Positions 28,938-38,475 of a DNA stretch of 64,000 nt are shown piece after piece. The notes beneath the pieces were generated by a model, which searched no databases, was not told the DNA's origin, and saw only the letters and a list, made by a program, of their open reading frames with translations. The stretch's first letter is position 1, and each line of letters begins with the position of its first letter. The stretch spans positions 62,001 through 126,000 of IMG/VR virus record IMGVR_UViG_3300025133_000030, one strand, 5' to 3'. The position numbers were made by a program, and so were the translations under genes. This DNA is from a virus.

Positions 28938-30260
28938 TTGGTTAAGAAAACATACGTCCTAGATACTAGCGTTTACCTCACAGATTCGAAATCCTTAGAA
29001 TCTTATGGAAATAATGATATTGTTATTCCACTGAAGGTTTTAGACGAAATAGATAAACACAAAAAAAGACAAGACCCCGTAGGAACTCAAGCTAGAGCTA
29101 CTATAAGAAAGCTAGACGCCCTTCGCGAAAGAGGTAACTTATGCAAAGGTATGCGAATAGACAAAGGCAAGGGTATTCTTGTAGTTAAGAGTTATGATCC
29201 CTTTGTTATGCCAGATGATTTAGACCTAGAAGATCCAGATAATCAAATAATTGCCACTGCACTCACAGAGAGGAGTAAAAATCCAAAAAGAAAAGTAGTG
29301 GTGGTTTCAAGGGATATTAATATGAGAGTCAAGTGTGATTCTCTAGGGTTAATATCAGAAGATTATTCTCTAGAACATGTCATAGACGATGCTGGTGGGT
29401 TGTTTTCAGGGTATATAGAGCACCTAGTGGACGATCAGATTATAGAATCGTTCTATGTAGACGAGCCAACTTACTTAGATCGCGCCGAGATAGTTGTGCA
29501 TCCAAACCAGTTTGTTATGTTGGTCTCCAACTCTAACGATAAAAAAACAGCCTTAGCTAGATTTATAAACTACGAAACGCCCCTTAGTAAGATTCCAAAT
29601 TTCAAAAGAGGTATCTGGGGAGTTAAAGCAAGAAACAAAGAGCAGAGCTTCGCAATAGATCTATTGATGGATCCAGCCGTCCCAGTGGTCAGCCTAGTGG
29701 GAAAAGCCGGATCAGGTAAAACACTATTGGCTCTTGCTGCAGCCTTAGAACAAACATTTGGCTCAGACGGCAAAGCACGCACATATAACAAGATAGTAGT
29801 AACGAAACCAGTCGAGCCGGTAGGTAAAGATATAGGCTTTTTACCCGGGTCTTTAGAAGAAAAAATGATGCCATGGCTAGCCCCGATACAAGATAACTTG
29901 CAAAATCTATTCGGAAATGATAGAATGACATTAGATCAACACGTTCACGAAGGAAGAATAGAAATTGAAGCAATGACTTATATAAGAGGGCGTTCTATTG
30001 CTAACTCGATAATAATAATCGACGAAGTTCAGAATATGACACAACATGAGATAAAAACAGTCCTCACTAGAGTAGGGGAAGGTACTAAAATTATACTTAC
30101 TGGAGATGTGGAACAGATAGACAACGTATATATAGATTCCACTAATAACGGGCTAGCATATGTCGTTGAAAAATTAAAATCTGAATCGATTTCTGGACAT
30201 ATTACCCTGCAAAAAGGCGAACGCTCAAAAGTTGCTACAATTTCTGCAAAATTACTATAA
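28938..30260 (+). CDS. phoH: PIN-PhoH ATPase/nuclease
   Basis: 440 residues, TTG start with AAAGAGAG upstream. PIN domain first (VLDTSVYLTD at 7-16, DNQIIATAL, VVSRDINMRVK), then PhoH: Walker A GKAGSGKT (about 254-261), Walker B SIIIIDEVQNM, and an ILTGDVEQIDN switch. PIN-PhoH proteins are linked to RNA unwinding and cleavage; phoH genes are common in marine phages. Confidence 0.9.
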   Translation: MVKKTYVLDTSVYLTDSKSLESYGNNDIVIPLKVLDEIDKHKKRQDPVGTQARATIRKLDALRERGNLCKGMRIDKGKGILVVKSYDPFVMPDDLDLEDPDNQIIATALTERSKNPKRKVVVVSRDINMRVKCDSLGLISEDYSLEHVIDDAGGLFSGYIEHLVDDQIIESFYVDEPTYLDRAEIVVHPNQFVMLVSNSNDKKTALARFINYETPLSKIPNFKRGIWGVKARNKEQSFAIDLLMDPAVPVVSLVGKAGSGKTLLALAAALEQTFGSDGKARTYNKIVVTKPVEPVGKDIGFLPGSLEEKMMPWLAPIQDNLQNLFGNDRMTLDQHVHEGRIEIEAMTYIRGRSIANSIIIIDEVQNMTQHEIKTVLTRVGEGTKIILTGDVEQIDNVYIDSTNNGLAYVVEKLKSESISGHITLQKGERSKVATISAKLL

Positions 30261-30262
30261 AA

Positions 30263-30940
30263 ATGAAAGAATATATTAAAAAATCATCCCAAAAGAGGGT
30301 GGGTGAGTTTCCAATTGTGGGTTGGGGAATCAATTTGGTCGTTGCGGACCCCATCACAAATAACGTCTCGCCAACTTCAGTCATAGAAAGACTTAAAGCT
30401 AAGATACCTCACAAATATATAGAAAACATCGATGCTATATACGTGGGAAAATTTAAACACCTAGAGAAAATGGACCACAACGCAAGCTATATGGATGGAG
30501 TAATATATGTAACAAGCGAACAAGACTCAGAATATGATATGCTTGACGACATTGTTCACGAAATTGGCCACGCAGTCGAAGAGTTGTACGGTATGTCCAT
30601 GTATGCAGATAAGAAAATCGAAAGGGAATTTCTAGGTAAACGCCATCGATTATATGATTTGCTAGCTTCGGAAGGATATGACGTGGAACCTTATCAGGTA
30701 GATTTTTTGTCTCCTGATTATAATCAAAGATTGGATTCTTTTTTTTATATGGAGGTTGGATATCCCTTTATGGAGATGTTGTCTTCTACTTTATTTTATA
30801 GTCCGTACGGCGCAACCAGCTTAAGAGAATACTTCGCAAACGGGTTTGAGTCTATTTATTTTTCAAACAACGGTAATCGACTAAAAAAAATAAGCCCCAT
30901 ATTGTATAATAAGATAAAATCAATAGAAGGGAATGAATAA
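30263..30940 (+). CDS. Zincin-type metalloprotease
   Basis: 225 residues. DDIVHEIGHAVEELYG (His 99, Glu 100, His 103) is the zinc site; LREYFANGFESIYF supplies a downstream Glu, a layout seen in anthrax lethal-factor-type zincins. No signal peptide, so it acts in the cytoplasm or is packaged. Ends in a TAATG overlap. Confidence 0.8.
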   Translation: MKEYIKKSSQKRVGEFPIVGWGINLVVADPITNNVSPTSVIERLKAKIPHKYIENIDAIYVGKFKHLEKMDHNASYMDGVIYVTSEQDSEYDMLDDIVHEIGHAVEELYGMSMYADKKIEREFLGKRHRLYDLLASEGYDVEPYQVDFLSPDYNQRLDSFFYMEVGYPFMEMLSSTLFYSPYGATSLREYFANGFESIYFSNNGNRLKKISPILYNKIKSIEGNE

Positions 30941-31305
30941 TGATTGAAATTAAGACAGAAAACAACTCTATCACTGTTAGTGTGGAATTGGAAAAGAGAA
31001 CTTATGCGAAAGATGAGATAACATCATTTTCTAATTCTCAAATTAGGAATATGTTGGTTGATTTGGGTCATAATTTGGATTTTTTTGAGATGACCAAGCA
31101 AGGATATGTGTCAAATAGGACTGACAGGCAATTGTCCGATAGTTGGGTTTTTGTAAAGAAAAACTTGCAAACTTCTGATGTTTCTGATATAATAGAAACA
31201 AAGAAAGAAGTAAAAAATGTCAAACCAAAACCAAAACCAAAATCAAGGACTACTACAAATAGAAGAGCCTCGCGTACCCGAAAAACAAAAAAAACCACCG
31301 ATTAA
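30940..31305 (+). CDS. Hypothetical protein with basic repetitive tail
   Basis: 121 residues. An N-terminal domain (IEIKTENNSITVSVELEKRTYAKDEI) with alternating strands, then a KPKPKPK and Arg/Thr/Lys-rich tail. The tail's codons overlap the next gene for 89 bases. The tail could bind nucleic acid. Confidence 0.65.
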   Translation: MIEIKTENNSITVSVELEKRTYAKDEITSFSNSQIRNMLVDLGHNLDFFEMTKQGYVSNRTDRQLSDSWVFVKKNLQTSDVSDIIETKKEVKNVKPKPKPKSRTTTNRRASRTRKTKKTTD

Positions 31306-32077
31306 AGAGCATGTAAGTTTTTCTGAACTGAAGAACTGGATGACATGTTCATATTATCACAAAGTCGTATACATCGATGGAAATAAGTTTTTTATGGGTA
31401 ACGAGTATACTGCTTTTGGTACAGCTCTACATTCCTTATGTGAAGCGTGGGTGGAAGATAGGTTAGATACGACGCCTGAGAAATTCTTTGTTAAAGAATT
31501 TGTAAAAGAGATTAAGGGTCTTCCTGATTCTCTAGAATTGAATAAAAAACTTTTGCTAGATATGAAAATACAAGGCGAAGTATTGGCTCCAATGACCATT
31601 CCATATTTGAAAAATCACTTTGGTGAGTTTGAATTGGTATCCGTCGAAGAAAAACTCATGGAGCCAATCACGGAGTATAAAGCTTCAGATTATAAATTTA
31701 AAGGCTTCATCGACCTCGTAATAAAAGACGCCAAAGGGACATATCACATTATAGACTGGAAATCCTGCACATGGGGCTGGAACGCGAAGAAACGCTCTGA
31801 TCCAGCAGTAACATACCAGTTAACGTATTACAAAAACTATTTTGCAAAAAAGCACAATATCGATCCATCAGATATAAAGACTCACTTTGCATTGTTGAAA
31901 AGAACCCCAAAAAGTAACCAAGTAGAAATATTTGAAGTTACTTCCGGACCAGTAAGAACTAAAAATGCTGTTAAATTACTTAAAGATATGCTTTATAATG
32001 TAACAGAAGGCATCGTTGTGAAGAATCGACTTTCTTGTGAACGATGCGATATATATAAAACTGAATATTGCATTTAA
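31217..32077 (+). CDS. PD-(D/E)XK nuclease of the RecB/Cas4 type
   Basis: 286 residues from ATG at 31217. VSFSELKNWMTCSYYHK is the family opening. FKGFIDLVIKDAKGTYHIIDWKSC holds the D...DxK catalytic set, and CERCDIYKTEYC at the end could hold an iron-sulfur cluster as in Cas4 (a first Cys is at MTC). The first 35 residues (NQNQNQNQ) lie in the overlap with the previous gene. Probably DNA end-processing. Confidence 0.82.
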   Translation: MSNQNQNQNQGLLQIEEPRVPEKQKKPPIKEHVSFSELKNWMTCSYYHKVVYIDGNKFFMGNEYTAFGTALHSLCEAWVEDRLDTTPEKFFVKEFVKEIKGLPDSLELNKKLLLDMKIQGEVLAPMTIPYLKNHFGEFELVSVEEKLMEPITEYKASDYKFKGFIDLVIKDAKGTYHIIDWKSCTWGWNAKKRSDPAVTYQLTYYKNYFAKKHNIDPSDIKTHFALLKRTPKSNQVEIFEVTSGPVRTKNAVKLLKDMLYNVTEGIVVKNRLSCERCDIYKTEYCI

Positions 32078-32089
32078 CAGGTATACAAC

Positions 32090-33352
32090 ATGTCTAAAAC
32101 TAAAAAAACCGTGATTACGATAAGTGACCACCCGTTTTCACCTAGCGGAGTGGGAACGCAAACTAAGCACTTCATTGAATCTATGCTTGAAACTGGAGAA
32201 TACCGGTTTTTGAGTTTGGGTGGTGCCATCCGTCATAATGATTATACGCCATCGAAAACTGAGAAATGGGGGGAGGACTGGGTAGTAGTGCCCGTCGACG
32301 GATACGGAACAAAGGAATTCATAAGGCACTTGCTGGCAGCAGAGAAGCCAGATGCTTTGTGGATTATGACAGACCCTAGATTTTGGGGTTGGCTCTGGGC
32401 CATGGACAATGAAATAAGAACAAACGTTCCAATTATATACTATCATGTTTGGGATAATTACCCATTTCCTACTTTCAATAAGAAATACTATGAATCCAAT
32501 GATTATATTGCAACAATATCTAAAGTAACTGACGACATTGTAGCGAATGTAGCACCTTCTGTAAAGAGGAAATATATCCCCCACTCAGTCGATTCTGATA
32601 TTTTTTGCACCCTTTCAGAAAAGGAGACGAAAGAGTTTAGGAAAGTTTCTTTTGGCGATGAGAAAAAGAAATTCACAGTACTTTGGAATAACCGGAATGC
32701 AAGAAGAAAGCAGTCCGGATCTTTAATTTTCTGGTTTAAGGAATTCCTTGATATTGTTGGTCATGACAATGCTAGATTGATTATGCACACGGAGCCCAGT
32801 GATCCCAACGGTCAGGATCTGATGGCTATCATGAAGAACTTAGACCTTTTAAATGGTCAAGTTATGCTTTCTACGGAAAAGATGCCCCAGCCATCGTTGG
32901 CCAGAATGTACAACATTGCTGATGTGACAATTAATGTCTCTGATGCAGAGGGTTTTGGTCTTGCAACTTTGGAATCACTATCTTGCGGCACTCCAATTAT
33001 AGTGACAATGACAGGGGGCCTTCAGGAGCAGGTCACTGATGGTAAGAGCTGGTTTGGAATTGGCATTGAGCCCTCGTCTAAGGCTATTATCGGATCCCAA
33101 GAGGTTCCTTGGATATACGAAGATAGAATCAATAAGAAAGATGTTGTTGATTCGCTTGTTAAGATGTACAACATGACAGATAAGGAAAGGATTGAACTTG
33201 GGTCTAAGGGTCGTGAGCATGTTCTTAAGAACTATAATCCCGAAGTCTGCAAACAGAAGTGGATTGATTTAATGAACGAAGTAGCTGAAGATATGGGCTC
33301 TTGGGAGAATAGAAAAGGCTATGACAACTGGACAATGGAGAAAATAGCGTGA
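32090..33352 (+). CDS. Family 4-type glycosyltransferase
   Basis: 420 residues. An N-terminal GT-B domain opens HPFSPSGVGTQTKHFIESM. The C-terminal domain has VSDAEGFGLATLESLSCGTPII, the E-x7-E motif of retaining GT4 enzymes. First gene of the sugar cluster; overlaps the next start by GTGA. Sugar and acceptor unknown. Confidence 0.85.
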   Translation: MSKTKKTVITISDHPFSPSGVGTQTKHFIESMLETGEYRFLSLGGAIRHNDYTPSKTEKWGEDWVVVPVDGYGTKEFIRHLLAAEKPDALWIMTDPRFWGWLWAMDNEIRTNVPIIYYHVWDNYPFPTFNKKYYESNDYIATISKVTDDIVANVAPSVKRKYIPHSVDSDIFCTLSEKETKEFRKVSFGDEKKKFTVLWNNRNARRKQSGSLIFWFKEFLDIVGHDNARLIMHTEPSDPNGQDLMAIMKNLDLLNGQVMLSTEKMPQPSLARMYNIADVTINVSDAEGFGLATLESLSCGTPIIVTMTGGLQEQVTDGKSWFGIGIEPSSKAIIGSQEVPWIYEDRINKKDVVDSLVKMYNMTDKERIELGSKGREHVLKNYNPEVCKQKWIDLMNEVAEDMGSWENRKGYDNWTMEKIA

Positions 33353-34638
33353 TCAAGTTACTGGTAAGAGGACCGGCACTAAGCCGCTCAGGATATGGCG
33401 AGCAGACAAGGTTTGCAATGAAAGCCCTTCGAGAAGAAGAGCACAAGTATGATATATATCTGGAAAACGTTGGCTGGGGCCAAACCGGAGTCGTTGCTGA
33501 AGACACAGATGAAAAGAGGTGGTTGGAGTCTTTAGTCGCCAAGACCGCAGCCTATAAACAGTCCGGCGGCAAGTACGATATTTCTTTACAAGTGACTATT
33601 CCAAACGAATGGGAAAAATTGGCCCCTATTAATGTTGGGTACACTGCTGGCATTGAGGTCGACCGAATATCACACGTGTGGATCGAGAAAGCAAAAATAA
33701 TGGATAGAATTATTGTAATTTCAAACCACGCAAAAGACACCTTTAATAGCACTAAATATGATATGCTTGACAACGATCGGAACCCGATCGGCACCTTAGA
33801 AAATAAAACTAGAATAGATGTAGTAAACTACCCAGTAAGGACATGCTCCCCCGGTGCACCACTTGAGCTTGATTTGGAGCACGACACTAATTTTCTGGCT
33901 GTAGCACAATGGTGCCCTCGAAAGAATTTTGAAAACACTGTTCGCTGGTTTTTAGATGAGTTTAGGAACGACGAAGTTGGGCTTGTTCTAAAAACCAATA
34001 TTATGAACAATTGTAACATAGATAAAGAGCACACGAGAGATAGACTCAGAGCCTTACTCGATTCCTACAAAGATAGGAAGTGTTCGGTACACCTCATTCA
34101 CGGAGATATGTCAGAACAGGAGATGGCCTCATTGTACACTCACCCTAAAATTTCAGCACTTATTACGCTAACTCATGGCGAAGGGTTTGGCCTGCCTATT
34201 TTTGAGGCAGTATGTAATGAGTTGCCAGTGATCGCACCAGACTGGAGCGGTCAAGTCGATTTCTTATATGGTGAAGTCAAAGAAAGAAAAAAGGTTCGGA
34301 AAAAGGTTGTTACAAAAAATAAGAAAAAGGCACTATTTCTTCCTGTCTCCTATAAGCTCGCCCCGGTCGCACCTGAGTCGGTTTGGGATGGGGTTATTGA
34401 AGCTGGTTCTCACTGGTGTTATGCAGATAAAACCTCTTATATGGGCTGCTTGCGAAAGTTTACAAAAAATAAAAAACTCTACCAATCATGGGCCAAGAAG
34501 TTGAAAGAATATGTATTTGAGCATTTCTCCGAAGAAAAGCTCAACACTATGATGAGGGAGTCAATTCTCCTCGACCACCCCGGCTTGGCGAATTACAATG
34601 AAAATGTAGCAGATACAAGGATTCGGGTATTCAACTAA
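33349..34638 (+). CDS. Family 4-like glycosyltransferase
   Basis: 429 residues, GTG start overlapping the previous stop. VRGPALSRSGYGEQTRFAM matches the GT-B opening; LTHGEGFGLPIFEAVCNELPVIAP is the donor-binding E-x7-E segment. A Lys-rich insert (VKERKKVRKKVVTKNKKK) is unusual. Confidence 0.83.
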   Translation: MIKLLVRGPALSRSGYGEQTRFAMKALREEEHKYDIYLENVGWGQTGVVAEDTDEKRWLESLVAKTAAYKQSGGKYDISLQVTIPNEWEKLAPINVGYTAGIEVDRISHVWIEKAKIMDRIIVISNHAKDTFNSTKYDMLDNDRNPIGTLENKTRIDVVNYPVRTCSPGAPLELDLEHDTNFLAVAQWCPRKNFENTVRWFLDEFRNDEVGLVLKTNIMNNCNIDKEHTRDRLRALLDSYKDRKCSVHLIHGDMSEQEMASLYTHPKISALITLTHGEGFGLPIFEAVCNELPVIAPDWSGQVDFLYGEVKERKKVRKKVVTKNKKKALFLPVSYKLAPVAPESVWDGVIEAGSHWCYADKTSYMGCLRKFTKNKKLYQSWAKKLKEYVFEHFSEEKLNTMMRESILLDHPGLANYNENVADTRIRVFN

Positions 34639-36249
34639 ATGGATATTGTATTTGTTTCTGATTTTTTCTTAAGGCAGGTAACTGGTGGGGCCGAATTGGC
34701 CGACGATTGTCTTATTAAGTATTTGGTAAATTTTAACAATAATGTTGAACTATGCTCAGCAAGAAACACCAAGTTTCTTTTCGAAACCATCAAATCAGAA
34801 AAAGAATACTATTATATAGTTTCTAATTTTACCAGCCTGTCGGAGGAGTCAAAACAGGCATTAATGACTCAGAAGTATTCTATATACGAACACGATCACA
34901 AATACCTACAAGAGCGAAACCCGTCCATATATAAAGATTTTCTGGCTCCTGAAAATCGAATAATAAATAGAAGGTTCTACAAGAACGCTCACCATGTGTT
35001 TTGTCAATCTAAGCTGCATGCCGAGGTTGTTGAAAAGAACTTAAAAATAGAAAATGTCGTAAATCTTGGATGCAGCATTTGGCACGAGCAGCACTTAAAT
35101 TCACTAAGAAACGCTATCGGCACAGAGAAGGTTGCCAAAGCTTGTATTCTTGATTCTGAAAATTCAATAAAAGGAAAAACACAAGCGATAGGTTATTGTA
35201 AAGACAATAAAGTGGAGTATGATTTAATTGGCTCCAGCAATTTCGACGAGTTCGTCGGCCAAATGGCGAAGTACGAAAGTCTGGTGTTCTTCCCTCAAGT
35301 GTTGGAGAGTTTCTGTAGATTGGCTATAGAAGCTAGGATTTTAGGCTGCAAGCTTGTCACGAATGAATTACTGGGGTGCACTTCTGAAGAATGGTTTCCG
35401 GAATATAAAGGCGAAGAGCTTCTTGATTTTATACAAAACAAACAGCTTGAAGTGGTATCTAGGTTTGTAGAATTAATCAAAAGTGATGTCGTCCGAAAAT
35501 CCGAGGTCGCCGATTTGACAGTTGTGTTGAATTCTTACCGCAGGCCATATAATTTGAAAATGCAGATAGAAGCCATTAATAGACAAACAGTAAGACCTAA
35601 ACAAATTTGGCTGTGGGTCAACGCCCATGAGGATAATGAGGGATTTGACTACAGTGAGTTAGGTGTAGATAGGATTTTCAACAACGACTATAATTGGAAG
35701 TTTTACGGTAGGTTTGCTGGAGCGTTGCTGGCAGATACTGAATATTTAGCAATTTTTGATGATGATACGATCCCCGGTGAGCGGTGGCTCGAAAACTGCT
35801 TAGAGACAATGGAAACTAATGAAGGTATTCTTGGTTCAGCCGGCATAATCCTCAACGACAAGTTCTATATTCAGCACGACCGCTGTGGTTGGCCCACACA
35901 AAACAGTGAAATAACAAGAGTAGACTTGGTAGGCCACGCTTGGTTTTTCAAACGAGAGTGGCTGTCTCACTTGTGGAGAGAAAAACCAACAACTTGGGAT
36001 AACGGCGAAGATATCCAATTCTCTTATTTGGCTCAGAAATACGGAAATATCCAAACCTACTGCCCTCCACACCCACCAGAAGATAAAAGCCTTCATGGAT
36101 CTGTTTTGGGCAACGAGTTGGGTATTGATATAAAAGCAACCTCAACTAACCAAGCGATATCACATCAGCGCTTTTTCAACGAAAGAGATATCTGTATTCA
36201 GACAGCGATCAAAGGTGGTTGGAAAACTGTGAAAGCAATTAAAGCATGA
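34639..36249 (+). CDS. Two-domain glycosyltransferase (GT-B-like plus GT2-type)
   Basis: 536 residues. Residues 1-285 look like a GT-B protein (SDFFLRQVTGGAELADD; FPQVLESFCRLAIEARILGC). Residues 292-536 are GT-A: LTVVLNSYRRPYNLKMQIEAI and YLAIFDDDTIPGERWLENCL (DDD metal site), then TWDNGEDIQFSYLAQ as the ED acceptor motif. One protein may add two sugars in succession. Confidence 0.8.
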   Translation: MDIVFVSDFFLRQVTGGAELADDCLIKYLVNFNNNVELCSARNTKFLFETIKSEKEYYYIVSNFTSLSEESKQALMTQKYSIYEHDHKYLQERNPSIYKDFLAPENRIINRRFYKNAHHVFCQSKLHAEVVEKNLKIENVVNLGCSIWHEQHLNSLRNAIGTEKVAKACILDSENSIKGKTQAIGYCKDNKVEYDLIGSSNFDEFVGQMAKYESLVFFPQVLESFCRLAIEARILGCKLVTNELLGCTSEEWFPEYKGEELLDFIQNKQLEVVSRFVELIKSDVVRKSEVADLTVVLNSYRRPYNLKMQIEAINRQTVRPKQIWLWVNAHEDNEGFDYSELGVDRIFNNDYNWKFYGRFAGALLADTEYLAIFDDDTIPGERWLENCLETMETNEGILGSAGIILNDKFYIQHDRCGWPTQNSEITRVDLVGHAWFFKREWLSHLWREKPTTWDNGEDIQFSYLAQKYGNIQTYCPPHPPEDKSLHGSVLGNELGIDIKATSTNQAISHQRFFNERDICIQTAIKGGWKTVKAIKA

Positions 36250-36307
36250 CTTTTGATAATTTTAAAAACTTGCACAATGTTTTATTAATCAACAGGAATA
36301 TAAAATA

Positions 36308-37297
36308 ATGATTTTATTAAGTTTCGGAACCCGCCCAGAATTTATCAAGATAAAACCGGTAATAGAAAATTTAGAGATACCATACAAATTGTTGTTTACA
36401 GGTCAACATGAAGACTTGCTAAGTAATATAGAGGAAGAAGTGATCAAGCTTACCATCGACTCAGGCCAAAACCGGCTTGACTCTATAGTCTGTTCTATCT
36501 TAAACAAGGACGATATATTTGAAGGAGTAGATGCAGTAATGGTTCAAGGGGATACAACTTCCGCCTTTTCTGTTGCTCTCGCTGCTTATCATAGGGGAAT
36601 TAAAATAATTCACCTTGAAGCTGGGTTGAGATCGTTCAATAACAAGCACCCATTCCCGGAGGAGTTCAATCGAAGATCAATATCGTGCATGACCGATATA
36701 CACCTGTGTCCGACTAAGCATTCTGCGAAAAACTTAAGAGCAGAAAGTATAGATGGAATCATATATAACGTCGGTAACACTGCCTTAGATAATATAAAAG
36801 ATCTAAACAAAGTATACGGCCAGAAGATTCTAGTAACATTACATCGACGAGAGAACTTTCCGATAATAGAAGAGTGGTTTACTGAGATTAACCGATTAGC
36901 CGAAGAGCATCCTGAACTGGAATTCATCTTACCGATCCACCCAAACCCCTCTGTCAAGAGGCACGTTGGCCTATTGAAGAGCGTCAAGGTCGTAGAGCCA
37001 ATGGCCCACAGGGAGTTTCTGGAGCTTTTGGCCTCGTGTAAATTCGTGATAACTGATAGTGGTGGCCTGCAGGAAGAAAGCTCGTTTCTCAGGAAAAAGT
37101 GCATAGTGTGTAGAGAGACCACAGAACGTCCAGAGGGCGTACATAAGTTTGCTTGGTTAGCCAATCCTAAAAATCTTGAGAAGGTTTTCAACAGAGTCAA
37201 TAGGGACTTTGTTCCTCATTCTGTCTGTCCGTATGGAAACGGAAGGTCTGGACCGAAGATAAACAAAGTTTTGAAAAAGGAATTAGGTTATGAGTAA
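36308..37297 (+). CDS. wecB: UDP-N-acetylglucosamine 2-epimerase-like
   Basis: 329 residues, a little shorter than usual. LSFGTRPEFIKIKPVI, MVQGDTTSAFSVALAAYHRGIKIIHLEAGLRSFNNKHPFPEEFNRR and DSGGLQEESSFLRKKCIVCRETTERPEG are WecB/MnaA signatures. Would supply UDP-ManNAc or a related 2-epimer. Overlaps the next gene by 8 bases. Confidence 0.88.
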   Translation: MILLSFGTRPEFIKIKPVIENLEIPYKLLFTGQHEDLLSNIEEEVIKLTIDSGQNRLDSIVCSILNKDDIFEGVDAVMVQGDTTSAFSVALAAYHRGIKIIHLEAGLRSFNNKHPFPEEFNRRSISCMTDIHLCPTKHSAKNLRAESIDGIIYNVGNTALDNIKDLNKVYGQKILVTLHRRENFPIIEEWFTEINRLAEEHPELEFILPIHPNPSVKRHVGLLKSVKVVEPMAHREFLELLASCKFVITDSGGLQEESSFLRKKCIVCRETTERPEGVHKFAWLANPKNLEKVFNRVNRDFVPHSVCPYGNGRSGPKINKVLKKELGYE

Positions 37298-38078
37298 GGA
37301 TTTTACAGAAGAGTTCGACAAATTGTTGGATAAATTGAAGACTGGTGAAAATTTTGCATTTGTTAGATTCTCTGATGGGGAAATGTTTATAATGCAGAAT
37401 AAGCAGGTCACTTTAGCGGAAAACCACTTTGTAACTGGCGACAGAAAAGGCGCAGGCAGATACCCTGCAGAGGAACAAAAGGAGTTTCTACCAGAAAAGC
37501 ATCAATTTTATAGAGAAAAATTAATAGATGCTTTAAAATTCTCAAAAGAGAATTATTTGAAGGGAATCTGCTGTAGGCAGGACGTAGGCGAAGAGGCATT
37601 TCAATGGCAAAAGGATCTCGCCGGCGGAAACGAGGAAAATTTAACTTTTGCAAACCTACTCATAAACAACAACTATAAAAGATTTGTTGAAGAGTTGGTT
37701 CCACTTTTGAGAGACAGGAAAGTTTTATATGTCGCTAACGAGGCAGCTGACACTGATCGGTTACCATTTGAGGTGAAAGAGGTTTTCTCTATTGGTTCTA
37801 ATTGTATGATAGATGACTATCATGTAGTAGAAGAGGTAAAGGAATATATCGAAAAGAACAATATCAAAGACCACGTTATATTGTGTTCCGCGGCCAGTCT
37901 CAGTAACTACATCATTCATGAGTGCTTCAAGGAGAACTCGGAAAACACCTTTCTAGATATAGGCAGTTGTTTAAATCCCTATCTTGGATTAGAGGGGTGG
38001 AAATATACGAGAGGATACTTGACACACTACTGGTTAAATAGCGGAAGTCCATATGGAACACAAATCGATACATGGTAG
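37290..38078 (+). CDS. GT-D-type glycosyltransferase-like (DUF1792-like)
   Basis: 262 residues. FAFVRFSDGEMFIM resembles the RFGDGE motif of GT-D fold glycosyltransferases. CSAASLSNYIIHECFKENSENTFLDIGSCLNPYLG fits the later part of that fold. Assignment from motif memory; acceptor unknown. Confidence 0.65.
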   Translation: MSKDFTEEFDKLLDKLKTGENFAFVRFSDGEMFIMQNKQVTLAENHFVTGDRKGAGRYPAEEQKEFLPEKHQFYREKLIDALKFSKENYLKGICCRQDVGEEAFQWQKDLAGGNEENLTFANLLINNNYKRFVEELVPLLRDRKVLYVANEAADTDRLPFEVKEVFSIGSNCMIDDYHVVEEVKEYIEKNNIKDHVILCSAASLSNYIIHECFKENSENTFLDIGSCLNPYLGLEGWKYTRGYLTHYWLNSGSPYGTQIDTW

Positions 38079-38475
38079 TCGTCTAACTCTCGTACCAAAC
38101 GAGGAAAAGTATTACTCATTCATACTAAATCTCAGGAACAACCCTGAAGTAAAACAGGGCTTTATAAATCAAGATCACATAGATATAGAATCTCATTTTA
38201 CATTTATGAAAAACTATGGTAGTATGTATTACATATGCTTGCTCGACGGAACACCTGCTGGGTTTGTCGGTCAAATAGATAAAGATATAAGAATCGCAAC
38301 ACACCCGGATTTTCAAGGCCGAGGTGTAGCGAGATTTATGATTGTAGAACTTATGAAGCTCCATCCTGACTCTATTGCTAAAGTAAAAGTGAAAAACCAA
38401 GCTAGCTTAAGGTTGTTTGAATCTTGTGGGTTTAAAAAGAGATATTTTATATTAGAGAAAGACAATGCTTCATAA
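38053..38475 (+). CDS. GNAT acetyltransferase
   Basis: 140 residues overlapping the previous gene by 26 bases. IATHPDFQGRGVARFMIVELMK is the acetyl-CoA loop (Q-x-x-G-x-G/A) and NQASLRLFESCGFKKR the usual end. Probably N-acetylates an amino sugar made with the next gene's aminotransferase. Confidence 0.8.
   Translation: MEHKSIHGSRLTLVPNEEKYYSFILNLRNNPEVKQGFINQDHIDIESHFTFMKNYGSMYYICLLDGTPAGFVGQIDKDIRIATHPDFQGRGVARFMIVELMKLHPDSIAKVKVKNQASLRLFESCGFKKRYFILEKDNAS

Noticed and set aside
36610-37200. 196-codon open frame on the - strand
   Set aside because: Opposite wecB, whose motifs are clear; shadow frame.
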